Source: Paenibacillus sp. XY044
GTDB lineage: Bacteria > Bacillota > Bacilli > Paenibacillales > Paenibacillaceae
DNA: 64,000 bases
Direction: 5' to 3'
NCBI RefSeq assembly: GCF_002257645.1
Contig: NZ_NQMO01000012.1
Location: 1-64,000, forward strand
Shown: piece after piece, positions 42,426-50,392 of the stretch
Layout: each line of letters opens with the position of its first letter
Position numbering within the stretch: the first letter of the stretch is position 1
Translations under genes and position numbers: made by a program
Notes under the pieces: generated by a model
What the model saw: the letters and a program-made list of their open reading frames with translations, nothing else
The model's database searches: none
Told to the model about the DNA's origin: nothing

Positions 42426-43406
42426 TTATTCCACGATCCCCGTCCGTTCGATGCCCGTAATGAACCAGCGCTGCAGAAACATGAAGATCACGAGCGGCGG
42501 AAGGATAATCAAGAAGGCAGCGCCCATTTTGGTGCCTTCGGTCACCGGATTGTTGACAAGGTCCTTGCTGCCGAGCAGCGACGGGTTCAGCACGTCCTCC
42601 AGATGGTCCAGCCGGATGGAGAGCGGCGTGAAGCCCTTGGCCAGGAACATCGACGGCTCATAGTACATGTTCCAGTACCAGATGAACGAGAACAGAAAGA
42701 CGACCAGACAAGCCGATTGGGCGAGCGGCAGCATGATCCGGAAATACAGCCGGGCAGCGGAAGCGCCGTCCAGTTTGGCGGCTTCCTCCAGGCTGGGCGG
42801 CTGCGCCCGAAAGAACTGGCGGAAAATAAGGATGAACAGCGCTCCTTTGAGCCCCTGCCCGAAAATCGCCGGCACGAGGAAGACGAACAGCGTGTTGAGC
42901 AGGCCCAGCTTGCTGAAGATCACATAAAGCGGAATAATGATAACCTGCGGCGGGATCAGAAACGTCAGCAGCACCAGCGCCGTGATCAGCCCTTTAAAGG
43001 GAACGGCCAGCCGGGCGAGCGCATAGCCGGTCATCGAGCAAATCAGCACCTGGACAATCGAGCAGCTCAGGGCGATGAGCGCGGTGTTCCGGAGGGCTTC
43101 CGGATACTGCAGTCCTTTGTAGGCTTTGGTCAGGTTCTCCCAGGTGATGACCCGGGGAATCCATTTGACGCTCGGATCCAGCAAATCGCTGACCGTCTTC
43201 AGCATCGTGCTGATCATGTAGAGCAGCGGCTGCAAGTACAAATAGGCCACGATGGACAGCAGCATATAAATGACCATTTTCGCCAGGAGGCCATCCGACA
43301 GATTCCTGCCGAGCATAACCATCTTGTACTTCTGCGCCTTACGGCTCCACAAAAAGCTCATGGCGTAATTCCTGGCCTTGTGCACCCAAGGTTGCGGCGT
43401 GTTCAT
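42426..43406 (-). CDS. Carbohydrate ABC permease, MalG-like (pair 1)
   Basis: 326 residues, longer than usual at the N-terminus, with a basic cytoplasmic stretch of about 40 residues. Six helices follow (MVIYMLLSIVAYLYLQPLLY first). The EAA loop is EEAAKLDGASAARLYFRIML. The end is FLQRWFITGIERTGIVE, as in CUT1 MalG-type permeases. ATG 43406 overlaps the stop of the partner permease (ATGA), with AAGGGAGG upstream. It pairs with the product of 43403-44299. Confidence 0.92.
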   Translation of the reverse strand: MNTPQPWVHKARNYAMSFLWSRKAQKYKMVMLGRNLSDGLLAKMVIYMLLSIVAYLYLQPLLYMISTMLKTVSDLLDPSVKWIPRVITWENLTKAYKGLQYPEALRNTALIALSCSIVQVLICSMTGYALARLAVPFKGLITALVLLTFLIPPQVIIIPLYVIFSKLGLLNTLFVFLVPAIFGQGLKGALFILIFRQFFRAQPPSLEEAAKLDGASAARLYFRIMLPLAQSACLVVFLFSFIWYWNMYYEPSMFLAKGFTPLSIRLDHLEDVLNPSLLGSKDLVNNPVTEGTKMGAAFLIILPPLVIFMFLQRWFITGIERTGIVE

Positions 43407-44299
43407 GGTTTTCCTCCCTTGAGCCGCATGCTGCGGCTGAATAGTCCCATCACCAGGGCGAGCAGGACGAAAATAAAGCCGAAATAAATCCAAGCGAGCG
43501 CACTGGCGTAACCATATCCGGTGTCGACTTTGAACATGTTGTCCTTAATGTGCTTCAGGACCGGATTCAGCGGAAAAGTAAACAGGTCGATGATGGTATA
43601 AAGCACGTTCAGGCTAATAAACGGGACGCTCGCCGGCAGCGTAATCTTCCAGAAGCTGTCCCACGGGGAAGCGCCGTCGATCCGTACCGCTTCGTAAATC
43701 GACGGGGAAATGGTCTGGAAGCCGGCAATGAAGATCAGGATCTGCACGCCCGAGTACCAGAGGATGAGGACGACGCGCCCCAGCACTTCCATGACCGTTT
43801 TAGCCAATTCACCCCCCACATACTGCCGGACGACAGGCTCCAGATTGTACTGGTCCAGAAACGGAATATCGCCGGCGCCCTGCGTAAACAGCTCGGACAG
43901 CACCTGCCCCGTCGCAAAGATCACCGGGAGAAAGAACAGCGCCCGGTATATGAACCGGCCGGGGAACCGCTGGTTCAGCAGCAGGGAAATCAGCAGGGCG
44001 AAGATGACGATAATCGGCACCATCAGGATCATTTCCTGAAAGTAGGTGATCAGCTCGATCGGAAACACATTGTCCTGGAGAAAGGCATCGCGGTAATTTT
44101 GCAGACCAAGCCACGTATATTTGAATCCTCCTGGCACCACCGCGACCTTGTGCAGGGACATGAACATGGACCAGCCGATCGGAATCGCCACAAACACGCA
44201 GAACCCGATGATCCAGGGGAGCATGAACAGCAGCCCGACGCCATATCGCTTCAGATGGTATTGGGCCGCTTTTCGTTTATAATCCGGAACGCTGCTCAT
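43403..44299 (-). CDS. Carbohydrate ABC permease, MalF/UgpA-like (pair 1)
   Basis: 298 residues, six helices. It has LLFMLPWIIGFCVFVAIPIG near the N-terminus, EAA loop YEAVRIDGASPWDSFWKITL, and a GYASALAWIYFGFIFVLLAL C-terminal helix. ATG 44299 overlaps the stop of the DUF5696-like gene (ATGA), with AAAGGAG upstream. All overlaps in this part of the operon point to tight translational coupling. Confidence 0.92.
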   Translation of the reverse strand: MSSVPDYKRKAAQYHLKRYGVGLLFMLPWIIGFCVFVAIPIGWSMFMSLHKVAVVPGGFKYTWLGLQNYRDAFLQDNVFPIELITYFQEMILMVPIIVIFALLISLLLNQRFPGRFIYRALFFLPVIFATGQVLSELFTQGAGDIPFLDQYNLEPVVRQYVGGELAKTVMEVLGRVVLILWYSGVQILIFIAGFQTISPSIYEAVRIDGASPWDSFWKITLPASVPFISLNVLYTIIDLFTFPLNPVLKHIKDNMFKVDTGYGYASALAWIYFGFIFVLLALVMGLFSRSMRLKGGKP

Positions 44300-46512
44300 T
44301 TCCCTGCTCCTTTCTCCACGGTAAAGTCCTTGGCTTCGTAATCCACGACAACCCTCGTGCCATCCTCATAAGTGGTTGCATATTTCTGGCCGGACAGCTT
44401 TTCATGGCCGATGATCCGCATGGAATAAAGCTGGCTCAGCGAATCGAACTTCGCGTATTCCTCCTCGATCCGTCGTTCCCATTTATCGAAACGGCTGCTG
44501 TACAAAAAGTTCGAGGGAGTATCCTTCAGCTTGCGGGAGTCGTCATGAGTCACAAAGAACGAAGGAAGTGCCCCGTATTCGATCGCCCGCAAAAATTCGG
44601 CATCCTCATCGTCGCGAAGGTTACCGTCCCCGAACGTGTAAGGCACGAAACCATGCAGCACAATCGGGTAAAAGGGAACCGTCTCGTCGATCATGAAATC
44701 GTAGCTCGATTCGGACGGCAGCCCGTCAATGTAATCCGTTTGGCCGAGCGCATAAGCGTCCCCCTGGTTGACGGAGGCGCTTCCCAGTGCCTCCCGGGTA
44801 TATTTCAGCAGCCCGTCGTAGACGGTTTTCGCATATTCCCGGGTTTGGATGCCGGAAGGCTCGTAATCGTTCAGCAGCATCTCGCCGATTCCGCTGAAAT
44901 GGATGCCGTCCACGCCAAGCTTCTTCAGCCTGTTTACCGTATCCGCCGCCGTTACCGCCGTGTAGGCGGGCTTGGCGATATACCAGCCTTCGTCAACATA
45001 GGCGGTCCCGTCGATCCCCCGGATGGCGTCCGTCTTGCCGGAGAAGGAGGAATGGCCGTCGACCCAGAGGAAGTCCTCGCTGAAGCTGACAGGGACGCCC
45101 CGCTCCTTCATCCCGGAGACGAACGTCTTCGCGGCCGATTCGCCGCCAAGGGCCGGGTCGATCGGAAACCGCTTCTCCATGTTATAGTCGCCTTCATTCT
45201 GCCAACCGTAGAATATGGTGCGTAACGAAGCGACTCCCTTGCTCTGCAAGGTGCTGACGATATCACCCGCCTGCTCGAAGGTGGTGGCGGCCACATACCG
45301 GATTCGGCCAAAGGCCTTTTCATAATTGCCGCCCATGATCTTCAGGTAGAGCGGCACATGATCCACCGGCTTCAGCGCCTCGGTAAGACGGCCGGTCTCC
45401 TGCAGATAGCTCCGGTAGGCTCCCGCCATGCCGACATAGTCCGCATCCGCGCCGTTCAGAAACCGGTATTCCACCTCCCGGTCCCGGTTCAGCCGTTCCT
45501 TCTGAACGGCCTTGCTCGGCGCGGCCAGCCGGCTCATCCGGTAGAGATATTCTTCGCGGTAGATTTGACTGGAAAATACTTGGTAGAAAGAAGACTTGAG
45601 TCCGGGCGCCATGGCGGACACGTTGGCGGAATCTTCCCCTTTGGTCATGACGGCCAGAAAGGCATGGTCTCCCTTCTTCAACCCAAACACGGGGTAAGCG
45701 ATGTCCTCCCTCCGCTCTCCCGTGCGCGTCCAATTCTCCTCATTGGTTACCTCATTGCCGTAAACCTGATGAGAGTAGCCTCGGGTAAGGCTTGCATGCT
45801 CCTGATCGAAGCGGATGAGACCACCAGGTCCGTCGGGAACGAACACATAACCATCCCCTTTGGCGGCTCCGAAATAAGGCAGAACGTCGAGCGAGAACAG
45901 CGCAAACGGTCCTTCCTCCCATATGCCGGCCGCAGGTACCTTGACCCTGAGGCCGCTATCCGTCAGCTCATACTGCATGACAAACCCCAGCTGTTTGGCA
46001 GAAAACGAGTATTCGATTTGCAGCCCCTGCGGCTGGCGGATCATGACCCTTTGCATGCCGGCCGTCTGGTTGCTCAGCGTCTCCCTGACCGTCTGATCGG
46101 TTCCCTGTGTCCGGACATGGGTCAGCAGAAAAGGGGATTGCAGGTTGGCCAGCAGCTGTCCTTTGACCGTTTCGCCGGCCAGCTCCTCCTTGGTGGGATT
46201 GCTGGTCCAGCGGTAGCCGGATGCCTTATCCAGCACGGCAATCTGGGTGTTATCCGGACGGACGTACAGCGCATAACGTTCGTTCTCCAGCGCCAGCGCA
46301 TAACCGTCAACCCCTGCGGCTGGTTTCCATGGGTCGCCCTCATACAGGGCGTCCGGCGTTGGAAGGGCCGCGTCGATGCCCGTATGGGAGAAGCGTTCGG
46401 CCGTCGTTTGTTCCCAAGGCTTGAACACCAGCAGCAGAAGCACGATCAGAAGGGCCAGTACGATGGCGGCAGGCCATTTTGCTTGGCGAAATCGTCGTTT
46501 GGCAGCGTTAAT
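44296..46512 (-). CDS. DUF5696-like secreted/membrane-anchored glycosidase-like protein
   Basis: About 738 residues. A basic N-terminus (AAKRRFRQAK) precedes one membrane helix (AAIVLALLIVLLLLVFKPW). The large extracellular part has a beta-sandwich (YALALENERYALYVRPDNTQ, SGYRWTSNP) and a TIM-barrel-like half (LRTIFYGWQNEGDYN, GVPVSFSEDFLWVDGHSSFS, LGVDGIHFSGIG, YDFMIDETVPFYPIVLHGF). I place it tentatively with DUF5696 proteins. The only in-frame ATG/GTG/TTG near the start is GTG 46443, inside the helix. The codon that keeps the basic flank is ATT 46512, 10 nt after GAGGTG and overlapping the upstream stop (ATTAA). The start is therefore probably non-canonical. Enzymatic activity is unproven. 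Confidence 0.78.
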   Translation of the reverse strand: MNAAKRRFRQAKWPAAIVLALLIVLLLLVFKPWEQTTAERFSHTGIDAALPTPDALYEGDPWKPAAGVDGYALALENERYALYVRPDNTQIAVLDKASGYRWTSNPTKEELAGETVKGQLLANLQSPFLLTHVRTQGTDQTVRETLSNQTAGMQRVMIRQPQGLQIEYSFSAKQLGFVMQYELTDSGLRVKVPAAGIWEEGPFALFSLDVLPYFGAAKGDGYVFVPDGPGGLIRFDQEHASLTRGYSHQVYGNEVTNEENWTRTGERREDIAYPVFGLKKGDHAFLAVMTKGEDSANVSAMAPGLKSSFYQVFSSQIYREEYLYRMSRLAAPSKAVQKERLNRDREVEYRFLNGADADYVGMAGAYRSYLQETGRLTEALKPVDHVPLYLKIMGGNYEKAFGRIRYVAATTFEQAGDIVSTLQSKGVASLRTIFYGWQNEGDYNMEKRFPIDPALGGESAAKTFVSGMKERGVPVSFSEDFLWVDGHSSFSGKTDAIRGIDGTAYVDEGWYIAKPAYTAVTAADTVNRLKKLGVDGIHFSGIGEMLLNDYEPSGIQTREYAKTVYDGLLKYTREALGSASVNQGDAYALGQTDYIDGLPSESSYDFMIDETVPFYPIVLHGFVPYTFGDGNLRDDEDAEFLRAIEYGALPSFFVTHDDSRKLKDTPSNFLYSSRFDKWERRIEEEYAKFDSLSQLYSMRIIGHEKLSGQKYATTYEDGTRVVVDYEAKDFTVEKGAGK

Positions 46513-48523
46513 GATAGATGTTCACCTCTTTGTAAAGCTCATAGAAAAAGTCGTACAGGTTATAGGACAATCCGAAAATGATGAAGCCGAACATCCAGAT
46601 CGTCAAAATCGCAAACACCGAGATGGCCGAGTTTTTCAGCGTCTCCAGGAAATCGAAGTTGTGGATCACCTGCGTCATCACGATGAGCATGGCCAGCAGC
46701 CATACGGTCATGATCGTGTTCAATGCATGAATGATGACCGCCTCATCCAGCGATGCGATGTTGGATAGCAGGATCGTCGGGACCGAAAAGAACACATAAG
46801 GCGACAGCGCATAGACGCTGCCCTGAATGACTTCCCGGAACCGGCCTTCCCCGTCCTTGATGCTGCAGACCAGGTAGTTGGCGATGATCCAGGTGACCCA
46901 TGGCAGGGCAAACAGTCCGAGTTCCTTCACCAGATTGACTTCCGAAAGGTCGACGGGATGGAACAAAAATCCGGTGAAATAGACTCTGCACAGCTTGATG
47001 CCGATGACAAGGAGCAGCAGAGAGATCGTGATCCAGGCGGGAATCCTGGCCTCCTTGATTTTGTAGAATCCCTCGTAGGGATGAATCAGGACGTAGCCCA
47101 AATTACGGATGTACGCCAGCGGCTCTTTCCAGGATGCCGGCAGCGGTCGCCGGCGCAAGGTCCAGCGGATGAAGCGATAGCCGAAGTAAACGGCAAGCAG
47201 CACCGCCACCAGGCCGGCTACCAGGGCGACAAAATGTCGCTGAAGCCATTCCATCCGGATCTGCCAAAAGGCCTTCGAATAGCCGTCGGTATCGAAAGCG
47301 GCTTTCATGTAGCTCAAAGCTTCGTCATTGCGGTCCTCGTGCAAAAACACTTTCCCCAAGCCTTGAAAGGTCCCGTTGTACATATCGTTGCGGGCATAGA
47401 CCGCCTCCCAGTACGGCTTGCTCTCTTCGTATTTCCCGTCCGCATACAGCGCGAGCGCCTGAAGTGCACTGCTGCCGAAAGCGGTACGGACGTATTTGTG
47501 GACCGTATTGGTACCGCTGTCGGATATCCAGACTGCATGATCCGAGTCGATGCCGATCCCGGTCGGATAACCGAGCACGCCGTACTGCTGCGTTTCTTTA
47601 TCGATGTCACCGAACTCGAACATGGCCTCACCGCTGCGGTCATAGAGATTGATGCTCATGGAATCGAGGTCGATGTTGTATAGGAAGCCTTCCGGATCAA
47701 TGGCAACGTCGACGATGCCATGTCCGTTCACCAGCGTCTTGTTCTTAAAAGCGTCCACCCCGCCCGCGTTCAGCTTGCGGATCGCTCCCTTTCCTTCCCC
47801 GCCGGCGGTGGCCGTGTACACAAATCCGTCCGGATCGATCGCCACATTCGTAATCGGCTTTGGAAGCGCGCCTTTTTCCTTGGACAGCTGCTCCTTGTTC
47901 AGCACCAGCTTCTTCAGCCAGTTCAGCATCGACTGATCCGCCTTGTTCGCGCCGAAATAGCCCATGAATTCGCCTTTCGGATTCAGCCGTACCAATCCCT
48001 GATACGAGGAGTTCAGCTCGATGTACATCACGCCGCGCCGGTCTACGACAAGTTTGACGGGAACAAAATGCTCCGTGCCGAGCAGCGGGGTATCCGGTTT
48101 CTTGTACTCCTTCCGGAACCGTCCGCTCCCGTCAAACACGGCGATCCGCTGATTTCCGGAGTCCGCCACGTATACCTCGTTGTCCGGAGTGACGTATACG
48201 CCCTCCGGTCCCGAGAGCTGACCCTTGCCTTCGGCGTCGCCGATCGTCCGGAGCAGCGTGCCGTCCGGATTCAGCACCGCAATGCGGTCCTTCTTCTTGT
48301 CGGCGATATAGACCCGGTCGTCGGCGGCGATATCGAGATCGGCCGGTTCCCCGAAATCGGAGGAGATGGCCCCGGCCGGACGGTATATCGGCTGGATGCG
48401 GAACCATGACGCTTGGTTCGAGTCATAATAGGACGTCATATATGGAGGTTTGGCCATAGCGGTACCCGGCAGGGACGTCAAGACGGCCATAAAGACTAGC
48501 AGTAATGGAAACCATTTTTTCAT
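46508..48523 (-). CDS. NHL-repeat propeller protein with C-terminal Yip1-like membrane domain
   Basis: 671 residues. The signal peptide is at 1-25 (WFPLLLVFMAVLTSLPGTAM). NHL beta-propeller repeats span ~50-360 (GEPADLDIAADDRVYIADKK, PEGVYVTPDNEVYVADSGNQ, VAIDPDGFVYTAT). A TPR-like helical pair follows (ALQALALYADGKYEESKPYW), then a helix and a five-helix Yip1-type domain (~470-665, FREVIQGSVYALSPYVFFSV). ATG 48523 follows AAAGGAAG. Located between the two permease pairs of the operon. The extracellular propeller and multi-pass anchor suggest a surface binding or scaffold role for the transporters; this is inference. Confidence 0.85.
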   Translation of the reverse strand: MKKWFPLLLVFMAVLTSLPGTAMAKPPYMTSYYDSNQASWFRIQPIYRPAGAISSDFGEPADLDIAADDRVYIADKKKDRIAVLNPDGTLLRTIGDAEGKGQLSGPEGVYVTPDNEVYVADSGNQRIAVFDGSGRFRKEYKKPDTPLLGTEHFVPVKLVVDRRGVMYIELNSSYQGLVRLNPKGEFMGYFGANKADQSMLNWLKKLVLNKEQLSKEKGALPKPITNVAIDPDGFVYTATAGGEGKGAIRKLNAGGVDAFKNKTLVNGHGIVDVAIDPEGFLYNIDLDSMSINLYDRSGEAMFEFGDIDKETQQYGVLGYPTGIGIDSDHAVWISDSGTNTVHKYVRTAFGSSALQALALYADGKYEESKPYWEAVYARNDMYNGTFQGLGKVFLHEDRNDEALSYMKAAFDTDGYSKAFWQIRMEWLQRHFVALVAGLVAVLLAVYFGYRFIRWTLRRRPLPASWKEPLAYIRNLGYVLIHPYEGFYKIKEARIPAWITISLLLLVIGIKLCRVYFTGFLFHPVDLSEVNLVKELGLFALPWVTWIIANYLVCSIKDGEGRFREVIQGSVYALSPYVFFSVPTILLSNIASLDEAVIIHALNTIMTVWLLAMLIVMTQVIHNFDFLETLKNSAISVFAILTIWMFGFIIFGLSYNLYDFFYELYKEVNIYH

Positions 48524-48549
48524 CGTTCCGACTTCCTTTGCTGATGACA

Positions 48550-49416
48550 TTACTTGATACCGGAATGGACCATCGTCTCAAGCACTCTGCGCTGAAAGAG
48601 CAGGAAAATGATCAGATTCGGGATGAAAATGAGCAGCCCGGCCGCCGCCGCCATGTTCTGGCCCGCCACGTTGTTCTGCAAACCGCTCAGCAGGCTGTTG
48701 ACGTAGAAAGCGAGTGTACGCATCGTCTCCTTTTGCATGAACAAGGTCGAAGTCTCCACGTCTCCCCATACGCCCTGGAACGTCAAAATCGAAATGGTCG
48801 CGATCGCCGGAACGGACAGGGGCAGAATCATGCGCACGAAGATGCCGACATGGCCCGCGCCGTCGATCCGGGCCGCCTCCATCAGATCGCTCGGAATTTG
48901 CGAGATGAAGCCGACGAGCATAAACACCGCGACGGGCGATGCCAGCGACGGCAGGATATGCCCGAGATACGTATTGTTCAGCCCGATGCCGTTGATGACG
49001 AGATATCTCGGAATGGATACCGTTTCGGGCGCGAACATCAAGGACAAGGTAATCAGCGACATGATGAGCTGTTTGAAATGGAATTGGTATTTGGCCAGAA
49101 CATAAGCCGCCATCGTACTGACCACCACGACGCTGACCAGCGTCAGCGAAACGACGATCAGACTGTTGAACAAATACCGCGTGAACGGCACCGTCGCATT
49201 GGACGCATGCAGAAAGAGCGTCTCGAAATTATGCAGGGTCGGATGCCGGACGAAAAACCGCGGCGGAAACAGGAACAGCTCGTTTTGCGGCTTAAACGCA
49301 TGGTTGAAGATAAAGACGATCGGCAGCGACATGAACAAGGCCAAGCCTGTAAAAAGCGTGATCAAAATGACCTGAAAGGGCGACGCCGTGCGGAGTCGGC
49401 GCAATTTGGGCATCAT
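48550..49416 (-). CDS. Carbohydrate ABC permease, MalG-like (pair 2)
   Basis: 288 residues, six helices. It has FQVILITLFTGLALFMSLPI then VFIFNHAFKPQNELFLFPPR, EAA loop EAARIDGAGHVGIFVRMILP, and the end FQRRVLETMVHSGIK. ATG 49416 (or the adjacent ATG 49413) lies after AAGGAGG at slightly long spacing. It follows the partner permease by 4 nt. Pair 2 is adjacent to the 984-residue binding protein and the ATPase and probably serves them. Confidence 0.9.
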   Translation of the reverse strand: MMPKLRRLRTASPFQVILITLFTGLALFMSLPIVFIFNHAFKPQNELFLFPPRFFVRHPTLHNFETLFLHASNATVPFTRYLFNSLIVVSLTLVSVVVVSTMAAYVLAKYQFHFKQLIMSLITLSLMFAPETVSIPRYLVINGIGLNNTYLGHILPSLASPVAVFMLVGFISQIPSDLMEAARIDGAGHVGIFVRMILPLSVPAIATISILTFQGVWGDVETSTLFMQKETMRTLAFYVNSLLSGLQNNVAGQNMAAAAGLLIFIPNLIIFLLFQRRVLETMVHSGIK

Positions 49417-49420
49417 GGGC

Positions 49421-50392
49421 TTACAGTTCCTCCTTCGAGTTAAACATCCGGTAGGCAAACCTCATCACGAAGTAACTGAGGAGCAGCAGAATGACCGAAA
49501 CCGCTGAGGCATAGCCCAGTTCGAACCGGATGAACGCGTAATCGTCGACATGGTTGATGATGAGATGCCCCGCATATTGCGGCGTAATCTGCATCCCGGT
49601 TAGCTGGGTTGAAATACTGCCGGCCTTCAGGGTCGAAACGATCGTCATGACGGCGCTGAACAGCATTTGCGGTTTCATGGACGGCACGGTTATGTAGAAC
49701 ACTTCCTGCAGCCGGTTCGATATGCCGTCGATCCGTCCAGCTTCATACAGCTCCCGGTTGACCGTCTGCAGACCCGCCAGCATCGCCAGGAATCCTACGC
49801 TGAAGCTCATCCAGAGGGATACCACGATCATGATTTTCAGCAGGTACTTCGGATCCTGCAGCCAAGTTACCTGGGAATCGATCCACCCCATATTCAGCAG
49901 GAAGTTGTTCAAATAGCCGACGCGGTCGCCGCTGAAAGCAGCAATCCAGACGACCGTCAGCGCCACGCCGCCCGCCATGGACGGCGCGTAAAACACCAGC
50001 GTGTAATAATCGCGCACCTTCATCGGAAGCTGGTGAATGAGCCAGGCAAACAGGAAAGACAGCAGGTATCCGCCTGGCCCGACGATCAGTGCGAACACGA
50101 ATGTGTTCGGAAGCGCCTTGGTCAGAAAGATGATGTCCTGCGTGAACAGCGCGATAAAATTGTCAAAGCCGATAAAATGCAGCTTGCTGAATCCGTCGTA
50201 GGACGTGAAGCTGAGCGTCGCGGCCATCACCACCGGAATGACAATAAAGACGAGAAAGCAGATGAGAAAAGGAGCCAGAAACGCGTAGCAGAAGGCATCC
50301 TTCTTCAAATCCAGCACAAACCGTTTCAGCTTGATCGCTACCGGGGATGGCGGCTTCGCGGCTGGCATAGCGGGCGTAACTTCAGTTTTCAC
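49421..50392 (-). CDS. Carbohydrate ABC permease, MalF/UgpA-like (pair 2)
   Basis: 323 residues with a hydrophilic Pro-rich N-terminus, then six helices (AFLAPFLICFLVFIVIPVVM first). The EAA-like loop is YEAGRIDGISNRLQEVFYIT, with the unusual Ser-Asn in place of the small residues seen elsewhere. GTG 50392 overlaps the binding-protein stop (GTGA), preceded by GGGAGGAGG. It forms a heterodimer with the 48550-49416 product. Confidence 0.92.
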   Translation of the reverse strand: MKTEVTPAMPAAKPPSPVAIKLKRFVLDLKKDAFCYAFLAPFLICFLVFIVIPVVMAATLSFTSYDGFSKLHFIGFDNFIALFTQDIIFLTKALPNTFVFALIVGPGGYLLSFLFAWLIHQLPMKVRDYYTLVFYAPSMAGGVALTVVWIAAFSGDRVGYLNNFLLNMGWIDSQVTWLQDPKYLLKIMIVVSLWMSFSVGFLAMLAGLQTVNRELYEAGRIDGISNRLQEVFYITVPSMKPQMLFSAVMTIVSTLKAGSISTQLTGMQITPQYAGHLIINHVDDYAFIRFELGYASAVSVILLLLSYFVMRFAYRMFNSKEEL

